Below are positions 51,366 to 64,000 of a stretch of DNA of 64,000 nt, in pieces; the first letter of the stretch is position 1, and each line of letters begins with the position of its first letter. The notes beneath the pieces are model-generated. The model was not told the origin of the DNA. It ran no database searches and was given only the letters and a program-made list of their open reading frames with translations. Source of the stretch: Heloderma charlesbogerti (lineage: Eukaryota > Chordata > Lepidosauria > Squamata > Helodermatidae); NCBI GenBank assembly GCA_026122225.1, contig JANEZZ010000404.1, forward strand, positions 1,922,001 through 1,986,000, given 5' to 3'. Made by a program: the position numbers and the translations under genes.

Positions 51366-51741
51366 TGTCAGGGTCGAGCTCTGTAGGGAAGCTGTCAGAG
51401 TAGGGAATCAGGATCTGGAGTTGTGCTGGGGAGTTGGGGAGGGGTGTCACACTAGGAATCAAGGACAAGGAACAAAGCCAAGAATCTGAGCCAAAGAGCA
51501 AACCAAAACGTGCCAGGGCTAGGCTGCCCAGGCAAAGTCCTTGCCTAAACAGGAAGCCTTTTATAGCCCTTGCTGCCTAGGAGAGCCCAGTGGCAACATG
51601 GCTGGATGGAGCCAATCTAGAGCATGGGAACATTTCACCATCCAGGGCGATGCTTTGAGCTGCAGTCCTGGCATCTCACCACATGCGGCGGCCAAGCACA
51701 GTGCTGAGAGTTCCTGGTTCTAAATCCAGTGGCTCTTGACA
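51366..51741 (-). mobile_element. Solo LTR, antisense, short
   Basis: On the - strand: starts TGTCAAGAGCCACTGG and ends GAGCTCGACCCTGACA. Flanks AAGGG (51361-51365) and GAGGG (51742-51746) differ at one base. A - strand TATAAAAGGC lies mid-element (51558-51567 on +), a plausible U3 TATA box. 376 bp; same TGTCA...TGACA class as the other LTRs. Confidence 0.7.
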
Positions 51742-52244
51742 GAGGGATAACGGGTTGTCCCCACCCAATTTACCCAGAGGGTTGCCTGTCACCTGGACCT
51801 GCTCAATGACCACTGTATAGCTGCCTTTCCTACCAATTTTTCCCTCTTGCCCCTGCATCTTTGACCTGCTTCACTTTGGCTCTCTTCACACCTTGGTTTT
51901 TTAGCAGGATCGTTCTTCTTTCATCACTGGTTTTCACGAGAGCTTTAGATAATGATGCTGCTCTCCTGCTCCTACCTCACAACATTCCTTCCCTCTTCCC
52001 GTGTTATCTGAGAATGGGGAAAACTCTGCATTTTCTGTGCTTGTGATTGAAATCGCTGTTTCCCCCCTGTGTATTTCCCTATTAGCACTTTGTCCACTTT
52101 GTGTGGGCATGTGCTGGGGGGTGTTGCTGGGCGGTGTTGAATAACATTGTCATGACAACAAATTGGTGGGAAGAGGGGGCAGGTCACTGATCGCTTCCGG
52201 TGACTGTTTCTGCCTCCCTCCCATGCCACTACAGGCTCCAAGAT

Positions 52245-52378
52245 CCCCTTGAACACAGCAATGCTTACTTCTGAGTAAGCCCATTGGCTGTAAGGCTTTC
52301 CTCTCCTGGGAGTAAGTGCCACTGAAATCTTTGTGGCCTACTTCTGAGTAGGCATGCATAGGAGTGCATTGTAAGTCT
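52245..52378. repeat. Interspersed palindromic-type repeat (TTACTTCTGAGTAAG)
   Basis: Carries GCTTACTTCTGAGTAAGCCC and CTACTTCTGAGTAGGCATGC, with AGGAGTGCATTGTAAG. This is a common squamate interspersed word set; shorter relatives are at 32283-32345 and 32660-32750. Confidence 0.45.
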
Positions 52379-56560
<4,182 letters not shown>

Positions 56561-56745
56561 AAGGTACATGCTGCCTAATCCTGAGTCAGACCCTGGGTCC
56601 ATCTAGCCCAGGATTGTTGACACTGACTGGCAGCAAAGGCTCTCTGGGGTTTCAGGTGGGGTCTTTCCTAGTCCTACCTGGAGATGCTGGGGATCAAACC
56701 TGAGACCTTCTGCAAGCAAAGCAGTGGCTCAGCCATTGACAGGGC
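56561..56745 (-). mobile_element. tRNA-derived SINE, antisense
   Basis: ACATGCTGCCTAATCCTGAG, CTGACTGGCAGCAAAGGCTC, ACCTGGAGATGCTGGGGATC and GACCTTCTGCAAGC. Same family as 15511. Confidence 0.82.
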
Positions 56746-56829
56746 ACCCAGAACCCCCCACCCCGAGATCATACCCCAGGACATTAAAAGCTTAGCAAAA
56801 TAAAAATGTCTTAGCTGTTCCCCTAAAAC

Positions 56830-57090
56830 TCATCAAAGACAGGGCTAATTGAACTTAGCTTGGGAGAGAGTTCCAAAATGAGGGTGCTGCCACTAAAATA
56901 TCCCTGCCTTCTGTCACTTCCAAGAGAGCCTCCCTTGACAGTAAACACAGAGCAGGGCTTCTGACGATGCCTGCAACTGATGGGCAGGTCCGCGTGGGAG
57001 TAGCCGGTCCTTCAGATATCCTGGCCCCAAGCCGTTTAACACTTAATAGGAAATAACCAGCATCTTCAGTTGGGGCCAGCTTGCAGGCAG
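56830..57090 (-). mobile_element. LINE (L2-like) 3' coding/3' UTR fragment, antisense
   Basis: The - strand translation includes SREALLEVTEGRDILVAAPS and FWNSLPS, an L2-like C-terminal motif (compare the APWLWNELPSEV region of the 7186 copy). Confidence 0.55.
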
Positions 57091-57356
57091 CCCCTGAAGG
57101 TTTAAATGCTCGGCCTGGTTGCCCCATTCTTCCTGGTTTGCTTGGGACCGCCGCTACCATTGTAATCATGGCCCCTCCTCCCAAATGGGTCTCTGGCATG
57201 AGAGGCCTTGTGCAGCCAGGCAAGTGCTGTGCCATCAGGACCCGGCATCCGTGTTCGATCTTGAGGATTCTAGGGAGGTCCAGAGTTGGGGGGTGAGTGT
57301 AGTTGGGGCACATTACATCTCCCTGATTCTGCCAGTTCCCTGGGTGGGTATAAATC

Positions 57357-57678
57357 TGGGGTGTTGAACCCCTTTCAGCCCAAGGGCCAAATCCCATTTC
57401 AGAGAAGCTTACGGGGCACACATTTCAGTGGTGGGCAGGGCTGAAGGCAAAAGAAGCAGGCTCAAAATACCAGCATATTTTAGCTTAAAGCTCCCAGTAA
57501 CTAAGCCTTAGGAGAGGGATCTGACGTTTTAGAAGGGGGGTGTGTGCACAGAAGCCAGGAAACCAGCAAATGATTGGTGGCTGAGGAAAAGGAGTGGGGC
57601 CATGAGAAGTGGGCACGGCCAACTGTGGAACCCCAGAAGGCTGGATTTGGCCCACAGGCCTGAGGTCCGCACTCCTGG
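57357..57678 (-). mobile_element. hAT-like MITE, antisense (family of 18767)
   Basis: The - strand starts CCAGGAGTGCGGACCTCAGG and GGGCCAAATCCAGCC; it ends CTGAAAGGGGTTCAACACCCC. Body word TAACTAAGCCTTAGGAGA is shared with 18767-19081 in inverted context. Confidence 0.55.
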
Positions 57679-57959
57679 CATACATGTTTCCTGTGGGGCT
57701 TAGAATTCTCAGCATAGGCATCCAGCTGCGCACCAGCCCCCAAGCTGGCCACAGTCCCTGACCATGTGAGCACCCCATGCCAAGGGATCTGCAGCCCTTT
57801 ACCAGAGGGGTGGGCTGAGGCTATGGATTCACCAGGCCACAGTGGGCTGGAAGGAAGTTAGACCCTTTGCTTGCCAGCCTGGTGAATAAGGCTGAACACA
57901 GCATAAAGCACAGATTTTAAGCACACCTTACAGGCCAGGTCTGGATCAGTGTTAGGAGT

Positions 57960-58270
57960 GTCGGAGAAATCTGCAATGGGACCAGATGAATTCAGATTTT
58001 TATGAATCCAGCCTGCAGATTCTGCAACAGACCGGCTTTATCCTGTCTGATGGATTCTGTGGACTTGTGGAGCAGTTTTCTAACTTTCCCGGATTTTGCA
58101 CAAATTTTGTTGTGGAAAAATATGCAAAATTTAAAAAACCAGCCAAAATGTGCATTTCCCCCATAGGCTAAAGCATGAAAATGTGGATTTGGGGGGAATG
58201 TGTGCAAATATGCAGTTGCGCAAATATGAACTTGCACAAATTCGGACACAAAAAAATCCGATTCTGTCAA
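57960..58270. repeat. AT-rich interspersed repeat (possible old MITE)
   Basis: Words AATATGCAAAATTTAAAAAA, TGTGCAAATATGCAGTTGCG and TGAACTTGCACAAATTCGGA. Resembles 9230, 24190 and 37864 segments. Confidence 0.35.
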
Positions 58271-59028
58271 TGGGCGGATGACAGAGCGAAAGGCGCCTGA
58301 CAATCCATGAAACACACACGGAACAGGTTTTACACAGTCCATACATCCCGAATCAATGTCATGCTGAGGTAACCTACATGGGGCCTTACTATGACTGCCA
58401 CAACACATGTACCTAGGCGACCTGGGAATGGTGCAGTCTTGAGATGGGAGAAACAAACTGGCTGTACTACTTCAGGCTGCACATGGGGGGACTGCATATT
58501 TGAATGCTTTCCTAAGTTTAAAAGAAGAACAGTTCACTGTAAGCAGAAAACTAGCACAGGAACAAGCAGGCTGGACAAGAACCTTTCTCCCTGATGTGCC
58601 AGTTCTCTATCAGCAGGGAGCTTGCTTTGTTTCGTTTCGGAGGGGCATCCTATATAATTAATAGCAAACCCATTCTCTGAGTGTTGATCCGTATGTGACC
58701 AAAACATCACCATCCACACACAAGAGGGACGTATTAGTAGGCTTTTGGGGAACCCCAGGTTTGTAGAAGTACCACAAATCTTTAGAAAAACCCTACAAAA
58801 GACTGAGCATGCTCCAGTGGGCACAAGATGCTGACTGACAGTCGGGGGGAATATAAAACTTGGGATGGAATGGAGTATCCTGGAAGAGGGCCAGACTGGC
58901 TAGAACCCTGAGCAGGAGCATTCTACGCTGCAACATTATGTTGCCAATGCCATTTCTTTAAGTCCTATATTCCACCAGCAGTCTGCAGTGGTCTGATCCA
59001 CTCTGTCACCCCATTCTGTTATATGTTT

Positions 59029-59213
59029 GACAATGGAACCAATGACCTAGGGAGGCTGTGGGCTCTCCCACACTGGAGGCATTCAAGACATGGCTGGACA
59101 GCCATCTGTCAGGGATGCTCTGACTTGGATTCCTGCATTGAGCAGGGGGTTGGACTCGATGGCCTTGTAGGCCCCTTCCAACCCTACTATTCTATGATTC
59201 TATGATTCTATGT
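59029..59213 (+). mobile_element. CR1 3' tail
   Basis: ACACTGGAGGCATTCAAGAC, ATGGCTGGACAGCCATCTGT, GCAGGGGGTTGGACTCGATG and CCCCTTCCAACCC, ending in tandem ATTCTATG repeats. Classic CR1 3' UTR and tail. Confidence 0.9.
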
Positions 59214-59566
59214 GAAGTTCTGGCCTAGGCCAAGCTGCACTTTCAGGTTAACTGGCCTCTCTTCTGAACTCCAACTCTACTCCCAAAGCATTTCCTGTCT
59301 TCCCTGCCACCTTGCCACCAGAGGTGTTGCTAGGCACTTAACAGATTCAGTGTCCAGGCCCATAGGATACAAATCTGCATACGCTACCTTATATCTGCAA
59401 ATATATGCAAATTTAGAAATAATTATGTGGATTTATTTACATTTCACAGGAGGCAAGGCCTGACGATTAATCTCTCATCCAAACTATTTCAAATAAAATA
59501 ACATATTCAGTTTTGCACCAGATCATCTCAAACAAATAGGAAAGGGCTCCCTCCCACCCCATGCTT

Positions 59567-59735
59567 AATAGGAACATCCGAAGCTGCCTTAGTCAGACCC
59601 TTGGTCCATCAGCCCAGTATTGTTGACAATGGCTCTCCAGGATTTCAGGCAGAAACTCTTCCACACGCCAAGGATTGAACCTGGGGCTTCTGTATGCAAA
59701 GCAGGTGCTCTACCACTGAGCTACGGCTCCTCCTA
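59567..59735 (-). mobile_element. tRNA-derived SINE, antisense
   Basis: AGGAACATCCGAAGCTGCCT, AGACCCTTGGTCCATC, then GGATTGAACCTGGGGCTTCT and GTGCTCTACCACTGAGCTAC at the tRNA-like head, whose B box (GGTTCAATCC on -) is intact. Confidence 0.87.
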
Positions 59736-60496
59736 ATTGTTGTGCATGGGAAGATTTGGGGCGGGTGGGTGTTGCACCACGTGAGGAGGAGAGAGTTAAC
59801 CCTTCCCTCCTAAACTACAATCCCCCTGGAAAACCGTCAATGGCGATTAAGCTGAGAGAGAGAGAAAAAACTTCTATTAGCACCAATGGTCACTCAGGGC
59901 CTTGTGGAATAGACCTGGAGTCCTTTGAAATAGATTCGGGGTGGGGCCCCATGATCCCAGGCCTAGCAATGCCCCTGCTTGCCAGTAAGCTATTGTATTT
60001 GAAATGCCCCATAGAACCATCTGAATCTTCAGCCCCACTGAATTGTCTTTTTCTCTAGAACTAGAATGCCTGTATTCTTCCTCCTCTGATTATAGTGGAT
60101 ATTTATCCAGGCGTGCACCCACATTCAAGCAACTGTTTCATAGAACTCCCAAAAAATGAAAGAGGGATTAAAGAAATAACCAGGCGCTGTGCTGCAAACC
60201 TGACCTGAAAGGAAAACTTATTTGACCATCTTTCATTCCTTTAAGGAGGCTGAGAGTAGGATGCCAAAATCACAAAGCAATTCCCAGAGTGTGTGGAAGC
60301 GAAAAAGGGGGAAAGGGCAGAGGTGTGGCCTCTGTGGCCATTACCTATCAAAAGGGCCATCACCCCAACATAGGATCTAGAAGAATCAGATTCTGCTGCC
60401 AACCAAACCAAGTCGATTGTGAGTGACACCAAGAGAAAGGGGTGGGTGAGAATTGCTACCTTCTCTTTCAAGGGGCTTCAAATGAACTGCAATCTT

Positions 60497-60527
<31 letters not shown>

Positions 60528-61156
60528 AGCAACTTTGGAAAGTAGAAAGTGATTACAGTCAGAATTGTGCCTGTGCAAACTCGTCTTTAGTTTCCTGGCC
60601 AAAATGTTTAGGATGAAATGGGATTGCTAAATATGCACGAATATATCTTTATCAGGGACATCTAAGGGACATTTGGACAAACATCAGTAGTCCCCAGATC
60701 ACTTCGTATTCCTTGGTGTTCCTAAGATGGGCTTAGCAATGAAAGGTCAAGGCTTTCAAATGCTTGCTTCCATTAATTTTGCCCTTGCCTGATAAAGTTC
60801 AGGTTTATGTTGAAGTGAAGTCAGAATTTGATTTCCTTATAGAATAAATCCCAATTATTTTCATACTGTGCTATTTAAACAGAGGGTACAGTAACTTCTG
60901 GCTGGCATAATGGGAGGTGAAGAGGGGAAAAGAGCAGCACATGCATAAGAATGGGGGCACCTGTAATTCAATTCAGCAGTTTATATGCTTAGTTTAGAAA
61001 AAAAGTAGTTCCCATCAAATGACCTGGAAAGCTTGTGCTCAAGTCCCACTGACTCATTATTTGGCCTTGTATCTCAGCCTGAGTTCCCTGCACTGGTAAA
61101 GTGGGAATTATAGTGCCTCCTTGTCTTAGGAATGATGTTTTCTGAAGGACTTTCTA
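59736..61156. other. Intron sequence with (CA)n
   Basis: (CA)n at 60497-60522; no other element recognised. Confidence 0.4.
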
Positions 61157-61160
61157 AATT

Positions 61161-61603
61161 AAGGGTGCAATCCTATGCCCTTTGAAGGAATATTCTGATG
61201 TCAGAGTGCTCTGCGTCTTCTGCACTTTGCAGGCAAACACCCAGCGGAGCAGAAGGAGCGATGGAAGGAATTTTCACTTCTCCATGCTCCTTGTTGCTTT
61301 TTTCCTCTGTGAGCCTAGAGAGGTTGTGATGCCAGAGATGGGACCAGAGCTGGAGAGGCAACAGGATAATGCAGACCCTGGCCCCTCTCCTCCCACCAGA
61401 ATGCCCCCTTTTGTATCTTCCTAAAGTCGCTTTTGTACCTTCAGGAACCAGCTGCCACAGTTCTTTCCATGGCAGCTGCAGGGAGGGAGGATCAGAACTT
61501 GGAGCCCCTCTTCTAAGGTCATGGGAGTGTCTGTGGCCTTGGGAGGGGGAATCTGAAAAATCCTGTGGTCCCTGGGATGTTATCCAAGGACCATAGGTTG
61601 GTC
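61161..61603. mobile_element. MITE, GGTGCAATCCTATG-ended family
   Basis: Left end TTAAGGGTGCAATCCTATGC. The right end is decayed (AATCCTGTGGTCCCTGGG, CCATAGGTTGG). Related to 28280, 31294 and 45342. Confidence 0.45.
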
Positions 61604-61692
61604 TATAAAGGTATTATATAAATTAATGTATAGGAATAAGTAGAGGCCTTTATTAAGATTGTATGTTTTCTTAAATAAGAAATAACTGTTTT

Positions 61693-61776
61693 CCATATTC
61701 TATTGTTAGCTGCCTTGAGCGCTACTTTAGTGGAAAGGTGGGATATAAATTTAATAAGTAAATAAAATAAATGTAG
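61693..61776 (+). mobile_element. LINE/SINE 3' tail scrap
   Basis: GCTGCCTTGAGCGCTACTTT, GTGGGATATAAATTTAATAA and AAATAAAATAAATG: the L2-like tail also seen on the SINE at 32985. Confidence 0.6.
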
Positions 61777-61882
61777 CCCTCCCTCTACACAATCAACATG
61801 ACAGAGACTCAAATGTCAAGCTAATTACAGCTTTTGTTTTGCTAATATGCAAGCTTTTCCACAATACAGCTGTTGCACAAAA

Positions 61883-62215
61883 TGCTAGTTTCGCCCCCTG
61901 GAGGCTAGTCCAATTTGCCCCAAAGAGGAGAGTCAACTTCAGGCTGGGTCCAACTCGATTTTATTGTTTGCAAACAGTTCGACAAAGGAGCTCATGCTCA
62001 AAAGCAGAGTCGACCCCCGGCAACCCCCGCACTACAGTTTTATCACTTAGCTTGCATTCCTCAGCCAGCGTGTTACTTTTGATTGGTTGCCAGAGGTTTG
62101 CTTAGCAACCTTATCTTAGGGTTACTGTCCGCTCATTCCAGGCATGCGCAGCTCTTACAATGCTACGTGCTGCTTAAGGCACATACAATGGCTTTTAGGT
62201 TACATTTTTACTACA
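61883..62215 (-). repeat. ERV 3' LTR
   Basis: On the - strand it starts TGTAGTAAAAATGTAACC just after the polypurine tract and is judged to end ACTAGCA (TG...CA, short inverted ends). AATAAA lies at 61965-61960, placing R/U5 in the last ~80 bases. A GATAAAA word upstream could be the TATA box. The 3' boundary is inferred, since the 5' LTR is not in the window for comparison. Confidence 0.7.
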
Positions 62216-62228
62216 ATTTCCCCCTCAA
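62216..62228 (-). promoter_or_regulatory. Polypurine tract of the ERV
   Basis: The - strand reads TTGAGGGGGAAAT directly before the LTR TG, the expected plus-strand primer site. Confidence 0.75.
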
Positions 62229-62249
62229 GATGCTTTCTTCTTATAACAC

Positions 62250-63708
62250 TTAGTCTATTTCAGCCATCGCTAATCTCTGGTAATGTACAAGCATTTCCCT
62301 GCTGACTACAGATTCTACTGTACGTTTGACTAGGGCTATAATGCAGGGAAGTATGCAGGGTAATAAGCACAAAATTAGCATAACTAAGCAGAATATCATA
62401 AATCCAGTCTTCAACCAGCGAAAGTCTGGCAACCATGAAGTCAGCCAGTCAGTACTCCACCCATTCCAGGTTTGTACTGGGACGTGAGTTATTTTTCTGA
62501 TTTTGGTTGCGATTATCCCTAAGGATATCACCATTGTCATCAATCTGCAAGCAGCAGTCTGTCCAATTAAACTTCTGACAAAGGCCCCCCTCTGCTGCTA
62601 ACACGTAATCAAGTCCCATCCGATTTTGGGTGACAGCGTTGCGGAGTTGGGTTAGCTGTGTGGCTGCTAAATCTATGGCCCTTGCAGTCTCGTTTGCAAA
62701 GATTTCCACTATTGCCTGAAGCCGGATTATGCGGATAGTAAGGTACGTGGGTTCTCTCCCCACCACGTTGGGTTCCCAAGTGGCAGGCCCATAATACCTT
62801 ATTATCCTTTCTGCCGGCCACTCATCATTTCCCCATCTTTGTGTAGCAGACAAGTCTTCCATGCTCAGGGATCTTTTATCTATTCCGTATAGTCGGTGCA
62901 GTACTGAGGCCCTTTGAGGCAACAGCGTGAATGGGGGTCTTAATATCCCAGGATAACACATGCCAGTCCAGTTGGCGGGCAACTGGGTGTATGCGTGAGT
63001 CCCACAGATCCAATAATGGCCAGTCAAAGCAGGCCAAGACTTGTCTGCTAGGCCATATTTTTGGGGATCCAAATACTGATTATAATATCCCAAATATAGG
63101 GTTGAATCTCCACGCAGGCTGAGAGTTCCATTCATATAGCAAGCTCTAGCATTTTGATCTTTTGTCTGGTTTCGAATGCAATAGAACAAGGATTGTGAGC
63201 TACTATGAGGGATTGACCACAACACACATTTGTGGCCACCTATCACCCTTGAAACCTCGGGCCGAAGGGTGATGTAATCTGCATATCCTGCACAAAAAGT
63301 TCTCTTCGAGGTGTGGTTGTTGTGCCATGCACCTCCCTTTACTATATAATTCCTGCAGCTGCTATTTCCTACAAAGTGTGTATGTGTGTCAGACCTGTTT
63401 TGCATGAAGCACCATTCTCCTAATTGGGGCCATACTTCCCATGATGGAGTTTGACTTAAGATAAAATCGTCTTCCCAAGTAACATTTGTTTGTTTATGTA
63501 TTCTATAATCGGTGTGTACTAATTCAGTCAGGTTCAGAGGATGAGGGATCCATGTGCTTACCTTTCCCTCATTCTCGGCCTGTATGCAGACCCAGCAGTT
63601 CGAGAGGTTCAAGTATCTGGCTACAGCTTCGGCTAGAAACAGCATGCTGTTTTCTCCTACAGCTAGATTTAGCCTTAGGATTATTACTAACAGACACAGC
63701 TGCTGCAT
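62250..63708 (-). pseudogene. env: ERV envelope gene (one frame break)
   Basis: The first frame (63708-62449, 419 codons) begins with a hydrophobic signal peptide (residues 1-19). SU has a CWVC motif (38-41) and about 11 N-glycosylation sequons. TM has a QNRMGLDYVLAAEGG segment (361-375; the region called immunosuppressive-like in gamma-type Envs) and C-X7-CC (Cys377, 385, 386), one residue longer than the usual CX6CC. No clear R-X-K/R-R cleavage site is seen; DKRS near 277-280 is the nearest. No hydrophobic fusion-peptide-like run follows. The membrane span and tail (a hydrophobic FMIFCLVMLILCLLPC run, ending MAEID, stop at 62252-62250) lie in another frame. The frame therefore breaks within 62543-62449, leaving the 419-residue product without a membrane anchor. 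The start lies 2 nt after the pol stop. Confidence 0.85.
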
Positions 63709-63710
63709 AC

Positions 63711-64000
63711 TTAATCTTTGGTCCTTGTTTTACATAATCTTAATTTCAGTTCTGAAATAGGATAACTATGCCAGTTGTCTTTATCCCACTGCTTGCAGGC
63801 TTCTTCTTCCGAGAGGAGGTCAGCTTCCGGAGTGACCACGCCCTGGGAGCTGGTGTCCTCACCTTGGTTATACCTTTTTATCCTGGAACAGTGAGTCCAC
63901 CTGTCATTTCCACTGAGCTTGACAGCTGTATGGGTTACCAACAACCCCTGGTATGGTCCCTCCCACCTCTCAGTTAGGGGGCCCTTTTTCCACTTTTGGA
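63711..64000 (-). pseudogene. pol: ERV pol, integrase C-terminal part (partial)
   Basis: Open through the window edge to a TAA at 63713-63711. The visible C-terminus has [28 protein letters not shown] and [10 protein letters not shown], the gammaretroviral integrase SH3-like DNA-binding domain. It is followed by an acidic, divergent tail ([19 protein letters not shown]). No break is visible in this part, but the gene is cut by the window. Unlike many gammaretroviruses, pol and env do not overlap: TAA-GT-ATG. Confidence 0.85.

Larger units (their letters stand above)
61883..64000 (-). mobile_element. Endogenous retrovirus (3' part), antisense to MEGF11
   Basis: In its own (-) direction: integrase C-terminus (64000-63711), env (63708-62250), a polypurine tract, then a 3' LTR. 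The 5' LTR, gag and most of pol lie beyond 64000. The integrase SH3-like segment and the SU-TM plan (CWVC in SU, QNRMGLD..CX7CC in TM) are gammaretrovirus-like. Decay is light (one clear frame break in env), so it is younger than the LINEs here. Host copy of an old infection; replication competence is not implied. Confidence 0.88.

Overview
The window looks like squamate reptile (probably lizard) chromosomal DNA. It is one multi-exon vertebrate gene on the + strand whose large introns are packed with reptile-type repeats: L2 and CR1 LINEs, tRNA-derived SINEs, a 5S-rRNA-derived SINE, hAT-type non-autonomous DNA transposons, Gypsy-like solo LTRs and an endogenous retrovirus. The species cannot be fixed from sequence alone.

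Host gene. Five GT-AG exons (16503-16749, 17981-18101, 29041-29177, 46534-46746, 53847-54021) join in phase and encode consecutive cysteine-rich EGF/laminin-EGF repeats. Residue patterns match the N-terminal to middle ectodomain of MEGF11 (sister of MEGF10), a single-pass scavenger-receptor-like cell-surface protein. The signal peptide/EMI part lies upstream, and the remaining EGF repeats, membrane segment and tail lie downstream, outside the window. Everything else is intron.

Repeats by region. 1-16.5 kb: a CR1 tail, a nearly full-length but broken L2 LINE (5.4-9.0 kb), a broken CR1 (13.0-14.2 kb) and two SINEs. 18-25 kb: palindromic MITEs and LINE tails. 25.9-28.8 kb: a solo LTR, then a hAT-type palindrome-array element (copy A) split by a second solo LTR, then a MITE. 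29-33.4 kb: a SINE, a MITE carrying a 5S-derived SINE, and a MITE carrying a tRNA-derived SINE. 34.2-37.9 kb: palindrome-array copies B and C with another hAT-like element between them. 40.4-43.3 kb: a three-level nest, with palindrome-array copy D inside a solo LTR inside an antisense L2. 45-60 kb: MITEs, CR1 tails, SINEs and a solo LTR. 61.9-64.0 kb: the 3' end of an antisense ERV (integrase C-terminus, env, 3' LTR).

Most notable. Four elements of 0.66-1.3 kb (A-D) have TAGGGATGT/ACATCCCTA ends. A, C and D have exact 8-bp target duplications; B has one if its boundary is moved by one base. Their interiors are palindromes nested in larger palindromes (about 250-430 bp in A, B and D), built by alternating two hairpin modules. 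A consensus splice-donor sequence faces outward near both ends. I do not recognise this architecture as a named family. Copy D carries what looks like a template-switch scar.
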